Of a stretch of 64,000 nucleotides of DNA, positions 1-11,480 are shown piece by piece. Positions within the stretch are counted from its first letter, which is position 1; each line of letters opens with the position of its first letter. The position numbers and the translations under genes were made by a program. The notes under the pieces were generated by a model. It made no database searches, had not been told where the DNA came from, and saw only the letters and a program-made list of their open reading frames with translations. Origin of the DNA: Bathynomus jamesi (lineage: Eukaryota > Arthropoda > Malacostraca > Isopoda > Cirolanidae); assembly GCA_023014485.1 (NCBI GenBank), contig JAJOZX010002704.1, forward strand, positions 296,001 to 360,000, read 5' to 3'.

Positions 1-280
1 CAGGTTGTGCACCTGGGTATTAATAAATTAAATAATTAAAATTACTGGGCCCGGAGGCCCCAGCACCGCGATTAAATTACAGAAAAGAACGCAGCCGTGA
101 AAATTTTGAGCTTCACATTGTGTCAAGATTTCTGAATCTTAAGATTTTCATGACTATAGTTTTACTGATCAAATAATTGAACCCCCCAATTACTGTCGGT
201 TCAATTATTTGGTCAATAAAAGTATAGAAAAGAATACAGTCATGAAAATCTTGAGCTTCACATTGCCCCCGTAATAATAA
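1..280. repeat. Dispersed A/T-rich repeat, partly inverted relative to the next two elements
   Basis: No gene seen. The stretch opens with a short unit (gttgtgcacctgggt followed by taataaattaaataatt) that recurs at 1130-1165 and 1345-1380. Around 85-130 and 235-270 it carries the motif cttgagcttcacattg, which is the reverse complement of sequence inside the two Helitron-like elements that follow. I read it as an older, partly inverted relative of those elements. Confidence 0.5.
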
Positions 281-664
281 TCTATACTATAATAAGAGAG
301 CGGTCCGTCTGTCCGTCTGTCCGTCCGTCCGTCACACTTTCAGAAATTGTGAGAAAAAATTGTGAGAAAAAAATTCAGAAATTGTAAAAAAAATTCAGAA
401 ATTGTATTACGGGCGGCTATGTGAAGCTCAAGATTTTCATGACTGTGTTCTTTTCTGTAGTTTAGCAATGGGGGAAGGGTGGGGGTGGGGGGTAATGGGG
501 GAGGGGGTTAGCCCCCAAGTTGTATGAATGGGGGTGAGGAGGTTTTTGGAGATACCAGATTCAGAAATGTTGACACAATGTGAAGCTCAAAATTTTCACG
601 GCTGGGTTCTTTTTTTGTAGTTTAGCCTGTCTAACCGTCAGCGAAGCGACGGGAACTGTATTAG
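281..664 (+). mobile_element. Non-autonomous Helitron-like element, copy 1
   Basis: The element begins TCTATACTATAATAAGAGAG after an A and ends in TTAG before a T. A short hairpin (CCGTC / GACGG around agcgaagc) lies about ten bases before the 3' end. A 5' TC, a 3' hairpin and a CTRR-like end with insertion between A and T are the known hallmarks of Helitrons. There is no Rep/helicase frame, so it would be non-autonomous. The 3' terminus is TTAG rather than CTAG, which may be a mutation. The interior holds a gtccgtc run and G-rich tracts. Confidence 0.6.
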
Positions 665-1056
665 TCTATATTATAATAAGAGAGCTGTCCGTCTGTCCAT
701 CTGTCCGTCACACTTTCAGAAATTGTGAGAAAAAATTGTGAGAAAAAAATTCAGAAATTGTATTACGGGCGGCAATGTGAAGCTCAAGATTTTCATGAGT
801 GTGTTCTTTTCTGTAGTTTAGCAATGGGGGAATGGTGGGGGTGAGGGTAATGGGGGATGGGTGGGTAACGGGGAGGGGTGGGGGTAATGGGGGAGGGGGT
901 TAACCCCCAAGTTGCATGAATGGGGGTGAGGAGGTTTTGGGAGATACCAGATTCAGAAATGTTGACACAATGTGAAGCTCAAAATTTTCAAGGCTGGGTT
1001 CTTTTTTTGTAGTTTAGCCTGTCTAACCGTCAGCGAAGCGGCGGGAACTGTACTAG
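665..1056 (+). mobile_element. Non-autonomous Helitron-like element, copy 2 (tandem)
   Basis: This copy starts immediately at the 3' end of copy 1 with TCTATATTATAATAAGAG and ends in CTAG before a T at 1053-1056. It has the same subterminal hairpin around cagcgaagcggcg. It is highly similar to copy 1, with small length differences in the G-rich middle (extra gggtgggtaacgggg-type sequence). Head-to-tail Helitron arrays arise when a new copy inserts at, or replication reads through, an existing end. Confidence 0.6.
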
Positions 1057-1208
1057 TCTATAATAATAAAAGGACGCAGTTACAAACATGAAACTTCACA
1101 CACACACACACATATTGATTAGGTCCCGAGGTTGTGCACCTGGGTGTTAATAAATTAAATAATTAATTTTAAAAAATTAAATGACGTCATCAAGATCATC
1201 ACGTCTAC

Positions 1209-1245
<37 letters not shown>

Positions 1246-1420
1246 GAGACCTATGGTAAAATTATTGAATACCCGGTTAGGTTCATTGAATGCCCGGTTT
1301 GGTCAACTGTACGCCCTTGACGATTGGTTAGGTTAGGTCCCGAGGTTGTGCACCTGGGTGTTAATAAATTAAATAATTTAAAAAAATTAAATGATGTCAT
1401 CAAGATCATTACGTCATTAC
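1057..1420. repeat. Microsatellites and one arm of an inverted repeat
   Basis: It holds a (CA)n run near 1098, a (GT)n(TA)n run at 1208-1245, two copies of the gttgtgcacctgggtg unit, and 1258-1340, which reads gcccggt...ttaggttagg. The last segment is the reverse complement of 3880-3965. The two arms bracket the hAT and mariner elements between them, so the pair may be the ends of an older fold-back repeat. No gene seen. Confidence 0.5.
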
Positions 1421-2390
1421 TAGGGCGGTCAAAAGTCAATAAAGTCAAATTGTTTCCTATGGGGCACTTTTCGCTGAAACGACTGAAAATGCAATAAAAA
1501 CACCTGTAGGGGGTATATTACCAAAGTTAATAGGTCAACCAAAAGTCAACTTTTACCTGTTAGGTCAAAAAATAGCAATGAGGTAAATAAAGTCAATTTT
1601 TTGGAATAAATAATTAAAATAACTAAAAATTGGCATCTTTTTGGTTAACTGGCAACTTCGCTTGCATGTGTCAAGGCTTCTACTCTTAAAAACAAAAGAC
1701 GGAAGGAATTGTTTGCTGAAATAGGAACTCCTCCAGAACCGATTGTAACACGTTGGGCAAGCTGGCTGAGCGCTGCTTTTTATTATGCAGACAATTTTCC
1801 AAATGTGAAGACAATTGTGGAAAATTTTGAAGATGAAGGAATCATTGTTCAGAAGGCTAAAGAGAGTGTTGCTAATGAAAAACTGCCAAAGCAACTAATG
1901 TCAATCAAAATGAATTATAGTTTGATTGCTAGCTTAGTGACAAGGATGGAAGCATCTGATTGCACCATTAGAGAGGCATATGAAACCATTTCTTCTATCA
2001 ACCTTGGCGAAGATATGTGTTCAGTCAAACAATACATTGAAACAAGACTCAAGGCAAGTGGTATTTGTGAAATAATTAACCTCAGTAGACCTGAAATCTC
2101 ACCAACAGTTTATAGTCAGCTGTTGCAATGTCAACCAACAACTGCGCTGTAGAGAGATCTTTCTCCATGCTTAATAAATTATTAAGTAAGGATCGCAATT
2201 TTTTGCCAGAAAATGTCGGCAAATACTTCATACTTTACCACAATCTGTCAACTGATGTAGAAGAGCAAGAATAAGTAATTAAAGTATCGTTTTTATTATT
2301 GAAAGTAAAGGCAACTTTATAAGTCAATTTTTTCAATTCGTAAGGTCAACTTTCTTAATTTTTTCGGTCAACTTTTGACTGCCCTAGGAC
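1421..2390 (+). mobile_element. hAT-type DNA transposon remnant with terminal inverted repeats
   Basis: The left end tagggcggtcaaaagtc is matched by an inverted right end near 2370-2386 (reverse complement tagggcagtcaaaagt). The 7-mer TCATTAC lies just outside both ends and is a plausible target duplication; hAT elements make 8 bp ones. The interior carries only the C-terminal part of a hAT transposase, so this is a deletion derivative. It sits inside the inverted pair 1258-1340 / 3880-3965. Confidence 0.65.
1685..2275 (+). pseudogene. hAT-family transposase, C-terminal fragment
   Basis: The open part (start used here 1709) contains IGTPPEPIVTRWASWLSAA and a RPEISPTVYSQLLQCQPTTA segment, typical of the C-terminal region of hAT transposases ahead of the dimerisation domain. 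Directly after QPTTA the frame ends at 2150. In another frame the conserved hAT dimerisation signature follows (VERSFSMLNKLL, then KDRNFLPENV) up to a stop near 2272, so a one-base loss separates the two parts. The N-terminal zinc finger and first catalytic region are absent. It is inactive; hAT assignment rests on the dimerisation motif. Confidence 0.7.
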
Positions 2391-2398
2391 TCATTACG

Positions 2399-2399
<1 letters not shown>

Positions 2400-2452
<53 letters not shown>
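2400..2452. repeat. (TA)n(TG)n microsatellite
   Basis: About 25 bases of TA repeat followed by about 28 bases of TG repeat, directly abutting the left end of a mariner element. Confidence 0.95.
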
Positions 2453-2454
<2 letters not shown>

Positions 2455-2455
<1 letters not shown>

Positions 2456-3859
2456 GGTTGTAACATATATTCTGCTCGATTTTTTAGTTCATTCAGAACA
2501 AAAATTAAAGGACTTATAAGGACAAATTTGCTCGAATTTTTAGTTTATTCACAACAAAAAATTAAATGACATGATGTAAATTAATCATCAATATAATTTC
2601 CTTCTTTTTTATAACTTCTCTCCCACCTGTAGAAAAGTTATTTTTATGCCACGTTCGAAGAAATCCCTTGATTTCGAATTAAAAAAAGCGATCACTTCGT
2701 TTTCGATAGCTTCCCTGGATTGCAACTTTTGTCCATCTTGGTGGTGTGCAGACTTCTGAATAAATGGTAGTCTGAAGGTGCGATGTCGGAGAATAAGGTG
2801 GATGAGGCATTTTTTCCCAACCAAATGCTTCCAATTGGGCAGTGGTGATTCGAGCAGTGTGAGGGCGCGCGTTATACTGGTGGAATAGAACACCTCTGCG
2901 ATTAATTAATGCAGGACGTTTTTCTTGTAATGCCATCTTCAATCGTTGGAGTTGTTGCCAGTAGACTTCAACTGTGATTGTTTGGTTATCTGGTAGAAGC
3001 TCAAAATGAATAATTCCTTGCATATCCTACCAAACGCATAGCAAAATTTTTTTGGATGGGGTCCATTCCTTGGCTGAGGTTGAGGCTTTGTTTCACGGCT
3101 AAGCCACTGATGTCGAACGCTTAATATTGTTATGGAGGACCCATTTTTCATCGCCAGTGACGATCCGATTAAAAAACGGTGCCTGCAGTTGCCGAGAATG
3201 CAGTGATGTGCAAATATCGATTCGATGTTGGAGATTCGCTTATGACAAATCATGCGGAACCCATTTTCCAACCTTCACTACTTTTCCTAACAGCTTAAAA
3301 TGACAATGAATGGTCATATGGCTAACGTCGAGTTGCAGGCCAAGTTCTCTTACAGTTACCATTGGGTTTTCCTCCACTGTTGCTTTCAGCAACTCTTCAT
3401 CTAACTCATTTGGTCGTCCTGTTCGTTGATAATCTTTCAGACTGAAGTCTCCATTTCTGAACTTCTCAAACCATCTCCTACACATCCATTCGCTCACAAC
3501 ATCATTTCCATAAACTCTCTGAATTTTTTTTGCAGATTCACTAGTGTTAGATCCTTTATGGAACTCATACAGCATCACATGTCGAATATGCTCTTTCGTA
3601 GGCTGCATGTTTTGTCAATTACTGTAATATCGTAAGGGTGGCGTTGTAACTGTATAAAAAACACCAGAGAAAATATTCATTAACCTAATCCTACACTAGC
3701 CTAAGTCATTCTGTATCATTCTGTATCGTGATAAAACCTGTGCGAACCTGTCGCCGCGTGTATTTTGCAACATTTCTAAAACTATTTCACATTATCTTGA
3801 GGTTATTCTACTATCTATCGTCCGTTTTCTAATCGAGCAGAATTTATGTTACAACCTGA
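2455..3859 (-). mobile_element. Mariner element, decayed, with terminal inverted repeats
   Basis: The left end reads AGGTTGTAACATATATTCTG and the right end carries the inverted counterpart near 3835-3857, so about 28 bp terminal inverted repeats flank the element. Both ends border TA, the target of Tc1/mariner elements. Total length, about 1.4 kb, is close to a full-length mariner. The transposase frame inside runs on the minus strand and is broken. Confidence 0.8.
2609..3608 (-). pseudogene. Mariner (SETMAR-like) transposase pseudogene
   Basis: On the minus strand from 3608 the frame begins MQPTKEHIRHVMLYEFHKGS and contains a helix-turn-helix region (SEWMCRRWFEKFRNGDF) followed by GRPNELDEE, typical of the mariner N-terminus. 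The frame breaks near 3240 and continues in others: 3023-2679 holds the C-terminal catalytic part. The expected second aspartate (HHDNARPHTA in family members) is replaced (FHQYNARPHTA), and the third (YSPDLAPSD in the family) reads YSPTSHLQ. With at least two frameshifts and two lost catalytic residues it cannot make active transposase. Confidence 0.85.
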
Positions 3860-3869
3860 TATATATATA

Positions 3870-3962
3870 TATGACTTAACCTAACCAATCGTCAAGGGCG
3901 TACAATTAACCTAACCGAGCATTCAATTAACCTACTCGGGCATTCAGTTTACCTAACCGGGC

Positions 3963-4005
<43 letters not shown>

Positions 4006-4060
4006 CGTTCAACATCCACCCCGGCAACGCCGGGTCGCTCCTCTAGTCAAATAAAAAGTA
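3870..4060. repeat. Inverted-repeat arm plus (TA)n
   Basis: 3880-3965 is a run of three related units (aacctaaccgagcattcaatt type) that is the reverse complement of 1258-1340. A (TA)n tract occupies about 3966-4004. No gene. Confidence 0.6.
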
Positions 4061-4119
4061 TAAATTAGGGTATGTATTAATCTTAAATTATTATTATCGA
4101 TATAGAGGGGTGTTTATCT

Positions 4120-5380
4120 TTACTTGATCCAAAAAAAATAGAATCTCTATGTATAGAACAAGAAGATAGTTTTAAATTTGTGCGAATGGTCTTATAAGCG
4201 GGACCCTTTAATAAAATGCCCTTCCGTTGTTGGGAGAACAGGATCCAACCTAGGTGCAAATTTCTTAATGGTCCCTGCATTGTTTTCCCTATTGTTTTTG
4301 GTTCATTCGTTTTTCTGTATCCACCCGAAGAGGATGCCAGTGGGCATCGAAAATGTTGTGGAAATAAACTCTGTCTATTAGAGTGGGTTCTTATTATCAT
4401 AAAGGTACATTACTTGTTATTGTTCATCTCTTATCTCTAATGTCTAATATTGATTTCTTTGTGTGGTATTGGTACCATACTTTCAATAATGACTATGTAT
4501 TTGTTCTAGGATCAAGTAAAGATAAGCACCCCCAGCCTTCTTTAATTAGCCTTATAAGGCTAACTAACGAAAATATCACGACCCAACCTAACCAATCGTC
4601 AAGGGCGTACAGTTGACTTAACGATTGGTTAGGTTAGGTCGTGATATTTTCGTTAGTTAGCCTTATAAGGCTAATTAAAGAGGGCTGGGGGTGCTTATCT
4701 TTACTTGATCCATTTTTTTACATAATTATTACATTTATTATTACATTTATTATAGCATTATTATTTATTACAGAACTTATACATTTATTATTACGTTGAT
4801 TATTACATTGTTGTTCATTATTACAGAAATTATAAACCGAAAAACGAATGAAAAAGTCGAGAAGGAAACAATCCAGAGACCATTAAGAAATTCGCACCTA
4901 GGTTAGATCCCATTCTCCCGACACCGGAAGGGCATTTTATTAACGGGTCCCGCTTATAAGTACATTCGCACAAATTAAAACTATCTTCTTGTTCTATACA
5001 TACAGATTCTATTATTTTGACATAATTACCTTTACACTTATTATTACACTTATTTTATTACGGTACCATTATTATTACATTTATTATTATTGCATTTACA
5101 TTTATTTCCACATTTATTACTTCCATTATCACATTTACATTTACGTTTATTATTCCATTTACATTTTACCAAAAAAAATGAATGAACCAAAAGCGAGTAA
5201 GGAAACAATCCAGAGACCTTTAAGAAATTCACACTTAGGTTACAACCCGTTCACCCGACGCCGTAAGGGATTTTTTGACCAAGAATCTCATTAGAGGGTC
5301 CAGCTTATAAGTACCTTCGCACAAATTAAAATTATCCACTTGTTCTATCCATACAGATTCTATTATTTTTCATTTGACAT
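4120..5380. repeat. Nested fold-back repeat with a 203 bp hairpin core
   Basis: The core 4509-4711 is a near-perfect hairpin with arms of about 90 bases around the spacer tcaagggcgtacagttgac. Outside it 4130-4330 is repeated in inverted form at 4835-5012, and a third diverged copy lies at 5165-5370. Shared landmarks are a tttacttgatcc end, gcttataag and caatccagaga. Small open frames here are by-products of the repeat and share no protein-like composition. A (T/A)CATTTATTATTA-rich stretch fills 4730-5160. Confidence 0.7.
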
Positions 5381-5389
5381 AATTATTGC

Positions 5390-5862
5390 ATTTATAAAGT
5401 AACTTACTTGATTCCCAATCTATAGCATGATCATTTTGGCTGGCGTGATAAAAAATTGCATTATTAGTATTACAACTTCTGAAGGCATATTTATGTGCTT
5501 TAATACGGGTTTCAATATTTCTTCCAGTTTCTCCTACCTATACTAAATCACAACTTTTACAGGGAATGCTGTAGACACAGGCCTGTTCCTGTTTTGCAAC
5601 GTTATTCCTAACCAACTTACTTTTTACAGTAGACGAATATTTGAACGCCAAAGCAAACTTAAAATCTTTCGTCAAAGGTTTTACTCTTTCTAAGCCGGCA
5701 ATGTAAGGCAAACTCACATATTGTTTTTGGTTAACTGAAGGTTCCCGAGGAGCATAAAAAGATTTTCTGGCTTTAAAATACGCCTTTCTGATAAACCACT
5801 CAGGATATTTTAAATCCTTAAAAATGTTCCAAATCTTTGAATTTTCCGGGTCCAGCAAATCC
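5390..5862 (-). pseudogene. Penelope-like element, C-terminal (GIY-YIG) fragment
   Basis: The minus strand from 5858 encodes a segment ending VYSIPCKSCDLV; past the stop the sequence continues with a GETGRNIETRIKAHKYAF-like stretch near 5540-5470. This cysteine-containing IPCK.C..YIG.TGR pattern is the GIY-YIG endonuclease region of Penelope-like retroelements, which nicks target DNA to prime reverse transcription. The reverse transcriptase part is missing. Upstream residues (EWFIRKAYFKARKSFYAPRE) look like the linker between the two domains. Confidence 0.65.
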
Positions 5863-5965
5863 TGAGTGGTTTATCAGAAAGGCGTATTTTAAAGCTAGAA
5901 AATCTTTTTATGCTCCTCGGGAACCTTCACTTAACCAAAAAAATATCTGAGTTTGCCAATAAATA
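5858..5965 (+). repeat. Inverted partial copy of the neighbouring Penelope-like fragment
   Basis: This stretch (gagtggtttatcagaaaggc and onward) is the reverse complement of about 5735-5860, so the fragment folds back on itself with almost no spacer. Head-to-head partial inversions are a known product of Penelope-like element insertion. Confidence 0.65.
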
Positions 5966-6850
5966 GTTGTAGTTCCTCAGTAAGCTCCCAATATTTAGAT
6001 TTAGCACTGAAATATTTTTATGAATATCTTTTTGTAAAAGATAATACCTATACTTATACCGATAATACCTATACCCAATACCTATTTGTAATACCTATTT
6101 CATTAGGTCTTTAATTAACTCACATTTGAATATATTTTTTTATTCAGAGGTCTTGATAATGTATATTAAAAAATGTAGAATAAATTACGCGTAATATTCA
6201 ACAGTAAGTGTTAATATTTTCCTAAAATATGACAAAAGAAGGTTTTTGCGTTCTTTGATCACTTTCAAATAAAATTACTTTTGAGAACATTTGAAAAAAG
6301 AACTGTTTAAAAAAAAACGAATGAAAAACACATCGCATTACAAGCTGTACTAGTCCTAAAATGTGTTTAAATTAAACTATTTTCAGTATATTTCAATAGA
6401 TACAATAAACTAAAATCTTCGGAATTAATATAAAAATTAGATAATCACTCAACAGTTATGAAGCACAACAAAGACTCTGCCTTTCAATGCACATTACTAA
6501 TTTTGGCCCTGCCCGAATTTGAAAAAAAAAAATGAATCATGAACATGGTTCCCGGTTCCGCCTGATCGTAAAATTTTTTATGAAGCCCAAGCTCGGTTTA
6601 GCTGCTTAACCTGCGGCCATATACGATATTTGCCTATCTACAAAAGGCCTTAAACTCTGAAGAAAGTCTGCTTCCATTTTGGAAAGTGGTCATTATTTCA
6701 TGAAAATCCAATTCCCGGACATGAGGCGTCCTGGTCAGGGATCCAGCCGGATTTCGGGCAAAGACACCAGGCTGAAAACCGGACGGGTAGAACTCCTTAC
6801 ATAAGTGCAACAAACGTCTTACAAAGACTGAATCACTCCATTTCTTTTAG
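5966..6850. other. A/T-rich stretch without recognised gene, upstream intron sequence
   Basis: I see no convincing coding region, RNA gene or element ends here. The final bases (ttcttttag) form the 3' splice site of the first visible SLC5 exon, so the stretch is probably intronic. Confidence 0.5.
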
Positions 6851-7005
6851 GGTGGTGTAAAAGCTGTGGTTTACACCGACGTCGTTCAAACCTCCATCAT
6901 GTTCATCGGCATTTTGACGGTGATCATCATTGTCTGCATCGAGCTTGGAGGTTTGGGCTCTGTCTTCGCCATAGCTGACGCCGGAGGAAGACTCGAGCTG
7001 TTCAA
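6851..7005 (+). CDS. SLC5 transporter exon a
   Basis: The acceptor ttcttttag precedes GGT and the donor is gtgagt. It encodes [20 protein letters not shown], the most recognisable SLC5 signature, and a hydrophobic transmembrane helix ([19 protein letters not shown]). It starts at phase 0 and ends two bases into a codon. Confidence 0.85.
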
Positions 7006-10000
7006 GTGAGTAGTGAAATTTGTAGTTTGTTTCAACCTTATCATGATTATTTCCCGAAACTGTTAATAAAATCTCATGTGTCACTTACCAAAAAACTCAT
7101 TCAAGATACGAGTTTTTTAAGTTATATTGGAGGAGGAGATTGTAAACGCTCGTTTATTTTTTCCGTGCACCTTGAAACGTTCGTAGCTCCGCAATGGTTG
7201 GAAATAGCACCGATGTTGTATTAAATTTTTTTACTCGATATCACCCCCCCCAAAGTATGGCAGACCGGTTGTGAAACACCCTGTATATGAGGAAATTGTA
7301 GACACCAATCGATCAGGGAAGTAATCTGGGAACGTTAGGCAAGAGACAAGAAGTGCTGGAACTCCCGTTTCTCCTGTCACTGTCCTCCTTAGCTGATCTT
7401 TTTCCATGTCTCATCTACCTTGTGAACACTCCAGCATGCTCTCAAACACACACTTCTCCCTCTATTCGTCACTACACATACGTGCATCTTGCACACTACA
7501 TAAGCCTTTTAAAATTAAAAACAATGACAACCTTTTTAAGAGCCTCAAAGACCTTTATTTCGGTTCTATGCTTTTCCTTCTATTGGGGAGGGGGCGTTTT
7601 TGTGGACATTCACCCTTGGCCCCTCTTTCCTGGATAAAGAAACCTTCGCATTCCATTTTCAACGGTCGCTGCAGTTACGTATAAAGCAATAGAAAGGCTT
7701 TGGAATAATCAAAACTCTACTATGGTGTTGACGACTTTGCAAGATTTCAGAACGTACAGCTAGTCGGATTGAAAGAATGGCTGCTGTGACTCCACGAGTG
7801 ACTGCAGGTGATATTTGCCAAACATTAATATTGTCTAAGATCGATGTCCATCCCTCTACTGTATGTCGTACATTGAGAAAGAATGGTTTGCGTGGAAGAG
7901 TTGCACGAAGAAAACCTCTGTTACGAATCTTTGCTACATTTTCTTCTAAAATTTCCTAATATTTCTTCGAATTCGAAATTCCACTGATGACAACAAGCAT
8001 TCCTGGACCAAAAGCACTAAAACATCCACAAAAAATCAAACTATCACCACTATGTTTAACAGTAAGAAGGATTTTTTTTTTTTACTCGAATGCAGTATTT
8101 GATTTTCGCCAAGCATACAAGCATACCCTAATGTCCAGAGAACTTTCTTCTAGAATGCAAATCCATCATTTTGATGATCCTTTACTTTAAACTAGCTTCT
8201 TTATGCGTTTTTCGTGATCATTTTATTTCTGCAAGGTTCCGTATTACCAATTAATGAATTAATGTTTATAAACAGTATGTGACTTAGTTTTCCTAGTATT
8301 TAATCAATATGTACACTTTTATACGAATAGTTCAGTGTTAAAAGAAAATTATAAATCTCGCAATACCTTAATACTCTCATAAACCAACACTGATATCATT
8401 GAGGCTCAAACTGGCTTGTTAAAGTGTCTGTATAAAGTTGTTTTGACCCGTGACTCTACCATTCCTGAAACATTGTACCACTCTTCACAGCTTTGATCCG
8501 AATCCTCTGGTTAGACACACTTTCTGGAATGTTCAGGTCCTCGGCCTGTATTTTGTGGTGAGCGTGGTCGGCATCTCTCAACCGCAATTCCAGAGACTGA
8601 ATTCCGTTAAGACTTTAAAGCTTTCACAAGGGTAAGACATTTCGTGTTGATAAGTAGTCCTTCTTTATGGAATGAATTTCAAATTATCAAAATATTACTG
8701 ACACGTGCCGTGTGAATGACATTAACTCAGGTTAGGTTGTTCGATTAAGATTAGTTAAACCAAGTCAGATTACGTTAAGAGAGGTGTTGGATGGTTATTT
8801 ATCGAGTTAAAACGTTCTCGGCAAAAAAAAAAAGCTTATATATATATATATACATATAGAATTCCGGACCAAAAAAAATAGAATACTGTTTCAAATGCGC
8901 TCATGACCTTGATAAGTTTTACACCTTTCTGAGGAATATCGAGTATCTGTGACGTCAGTACGATAAAAAGACACCTGTGTGCCAGTTTTGAAAAAAAAAA
9001 TTAAAATATGGCAAAACCCCATTGAATAGTGAAAAGTTAATGCATAGCAACATACCAAAATTTTGAATAATTTGTCAGGTGTTACAAAAAAATAGGTTAA
9101 ACTCCCTATGTTTATTGAGTACTGCCAATATATTAAACCTTTATCAAAGACTTTTTAACTCTGCGTCTTAGTATTTAGTTGGTCCACCCTTATCCCTGAT
9201 TACGGCCTCCAATCGACGTGACATCGAGTAGACAAGCCTCTTGCATTCTTCTGTAATTATCGATTGTCACGTTGTATCAAACACCTCTTCAACTCACTAA
9301 TTGTTCCTGGCTTACGCTTTTGGACCTTCTGCTTAACAATATTCCAAAGATTTTCCAGCGAATTAAGACCGGGAGAATTAGCTGGCCATGGTAGTACTTC
9401 AATTTCCTGAGCATAAAGCCACACAGATGTTGCACGAGTCGCATGAGTTGGAGCCAGATCATGTTGAAAAATAAATGGTTCTTCTCCATGCAGCTGTTCT
9501 GTAGACTCCATCATGAAGTATTCTGAGATTTCTTGATAAATGTGACTATTCTCTAAACGTTTTAATGGAACCTTCCCCTCCTTAACGCAAGCGTAACTGA
9601 TTAAAAATTTTCAAGTAGAAAAGACATTAAAATTAAGTTTTCATTAGATTAGAGTGTACTAAGAGACTTCCTTATGTAGAGAATCATATAAGCTTAATAA
9701 AGAATATTAATTACAATCTTTATGAACTCCTAATCCTTATGCTTTTTCTTATTTATATTTGCCTAGATTGTGTGTCATGTTCTATATTGGTTTAGTGATT
9801 CTATGGTCTCTGTTCTATCTGACCGGTTTAGTTGCGTTTGCGGCTTACGTTGATTGCGATCCTTTAGCGAGCAAACAGATCGAAAAAGCAGACCAAATTG
9901 TGCCTTTTCTCGTCGCGGATAAATTGAATCGCTTCCCTGGAATGGCAGGATTATTTGTCGCTGCAGTGTATGGAGCTGTTTTAAGGTAGAGTTCATGCTC

Positions 10001-11433
10001 TCAGCAGATTGTAAATAATGAGATGCGTAATCGTAAAGTTATTATTAATGTATTATTATTATTCTCAGATCATTACTTAAGAAGCGTTTAAATTTATAGG
10101 TGCATTTGATCGGACATAAATTCCTATCACTCTTATAATGCACTTACATCCTGTATATCATGCTCTCATTCACTCAAAACGTGAAACTGCAATTACTACG
10201 AATAACAGTCCAACTAATTTCTTTAAAAATGTCATTCATCTGATGCATGAATCACATTCAAATTCCTTTACGCATTGAACATAAATTTGGATAAACAAAC
10301 CCAAATATTTCATTGTCATGCATCTCAGTTAAACACGTAAAATATTAAAGAAAATTATTATCAGTGAACTAAGTTAAACGATTATTTAAATAAATTTTCA
10401 GTTCTGTATCGTCTCAAGCAAGTGCTTTTGCCGCTCTTGTATGGGAGGATTTTCTCTGCGACTGGAAGTGGTTCAAGAAGAATGTTCCAATTACCCCAAC
10501 TAATGTTACAAGAATATTATGTAAGAAAACATTCTGCATATTGATGCGAGTCATCGCGAAACCCTTGAGCATTTGTAATATTTATTTATCAAGGCAAATT
10601 TATTTAAAATATGCAAAATTCGTTTCCGCTATACGGAACTGTACTGTATATTATTTTAACAATTATTTGCAGCTGCTTTTGCTGGTTGCGCGGGAATAGC
10701 TCTCGCTTTCTTGGTTGGACGCTTAGGAACGTTATTGCAAGTCGCATATAGCATCCTGGGAGCTTTCGTCGGACCTTTGGATGGACTATTCATAACGGGT
10801 ATTGCGGCGCCGTGGGTTAATGAAAAGGTAAAAACTAATGGGATAATCTAATGCTCATCACGTATGTTTTGAATTTACCTTTAGGAAGTATCAGCAATAT
10901 TTTTTTTATATTTATAACAAGTTAGCAACTTCAATAATGAACGTGAATAATACTATTTCGCTATAGATACTGTAAAAGATTTTTACGTTTTTAATAATAG
11001 ATTTCAGTAGAAAAATTACATTATTTTTATTTTTTAGTTACGTGCGATAATGAAACAATACCGCATTTACAATCTGAAGAACAATTATATAATTGTTCTT
11101 CAGATTGTAAATGCGGTATTGTTTCATTATCGCAGCACGTAACTAACAAATAAAAAGATGTAATTTTTCTCTGAACTTTTCAGTATTCTTTATTGGAACA
11201 TGGATTATTCCATAAAGAATTCATTCTTGACCACTTTCATGAAGTCAGAAAAGATATTAACTCCTTAGGTCTTCTTATAATTTCAGTTAATTTTCATTTA
11301 CTATTATGTAATTACTGTACTGTGCATATTATTAAATTAATTAACAAAATAGGGTTGGTTGTAAGCGCCTTCGTTTCACATTCGTTAAGCTCATTTTTAT
11401 CGCTAGAACTTTAGCTTAAATACAAGTTTCTTA

Positions 11434-11480
<47 letters not shown>

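Noticed and set aside
7353..7637. 94-residue frame in the SLC5 intron
   Set aside because: It lies in a LINE 5' fragment that recurs at 39 kb without the same frame.
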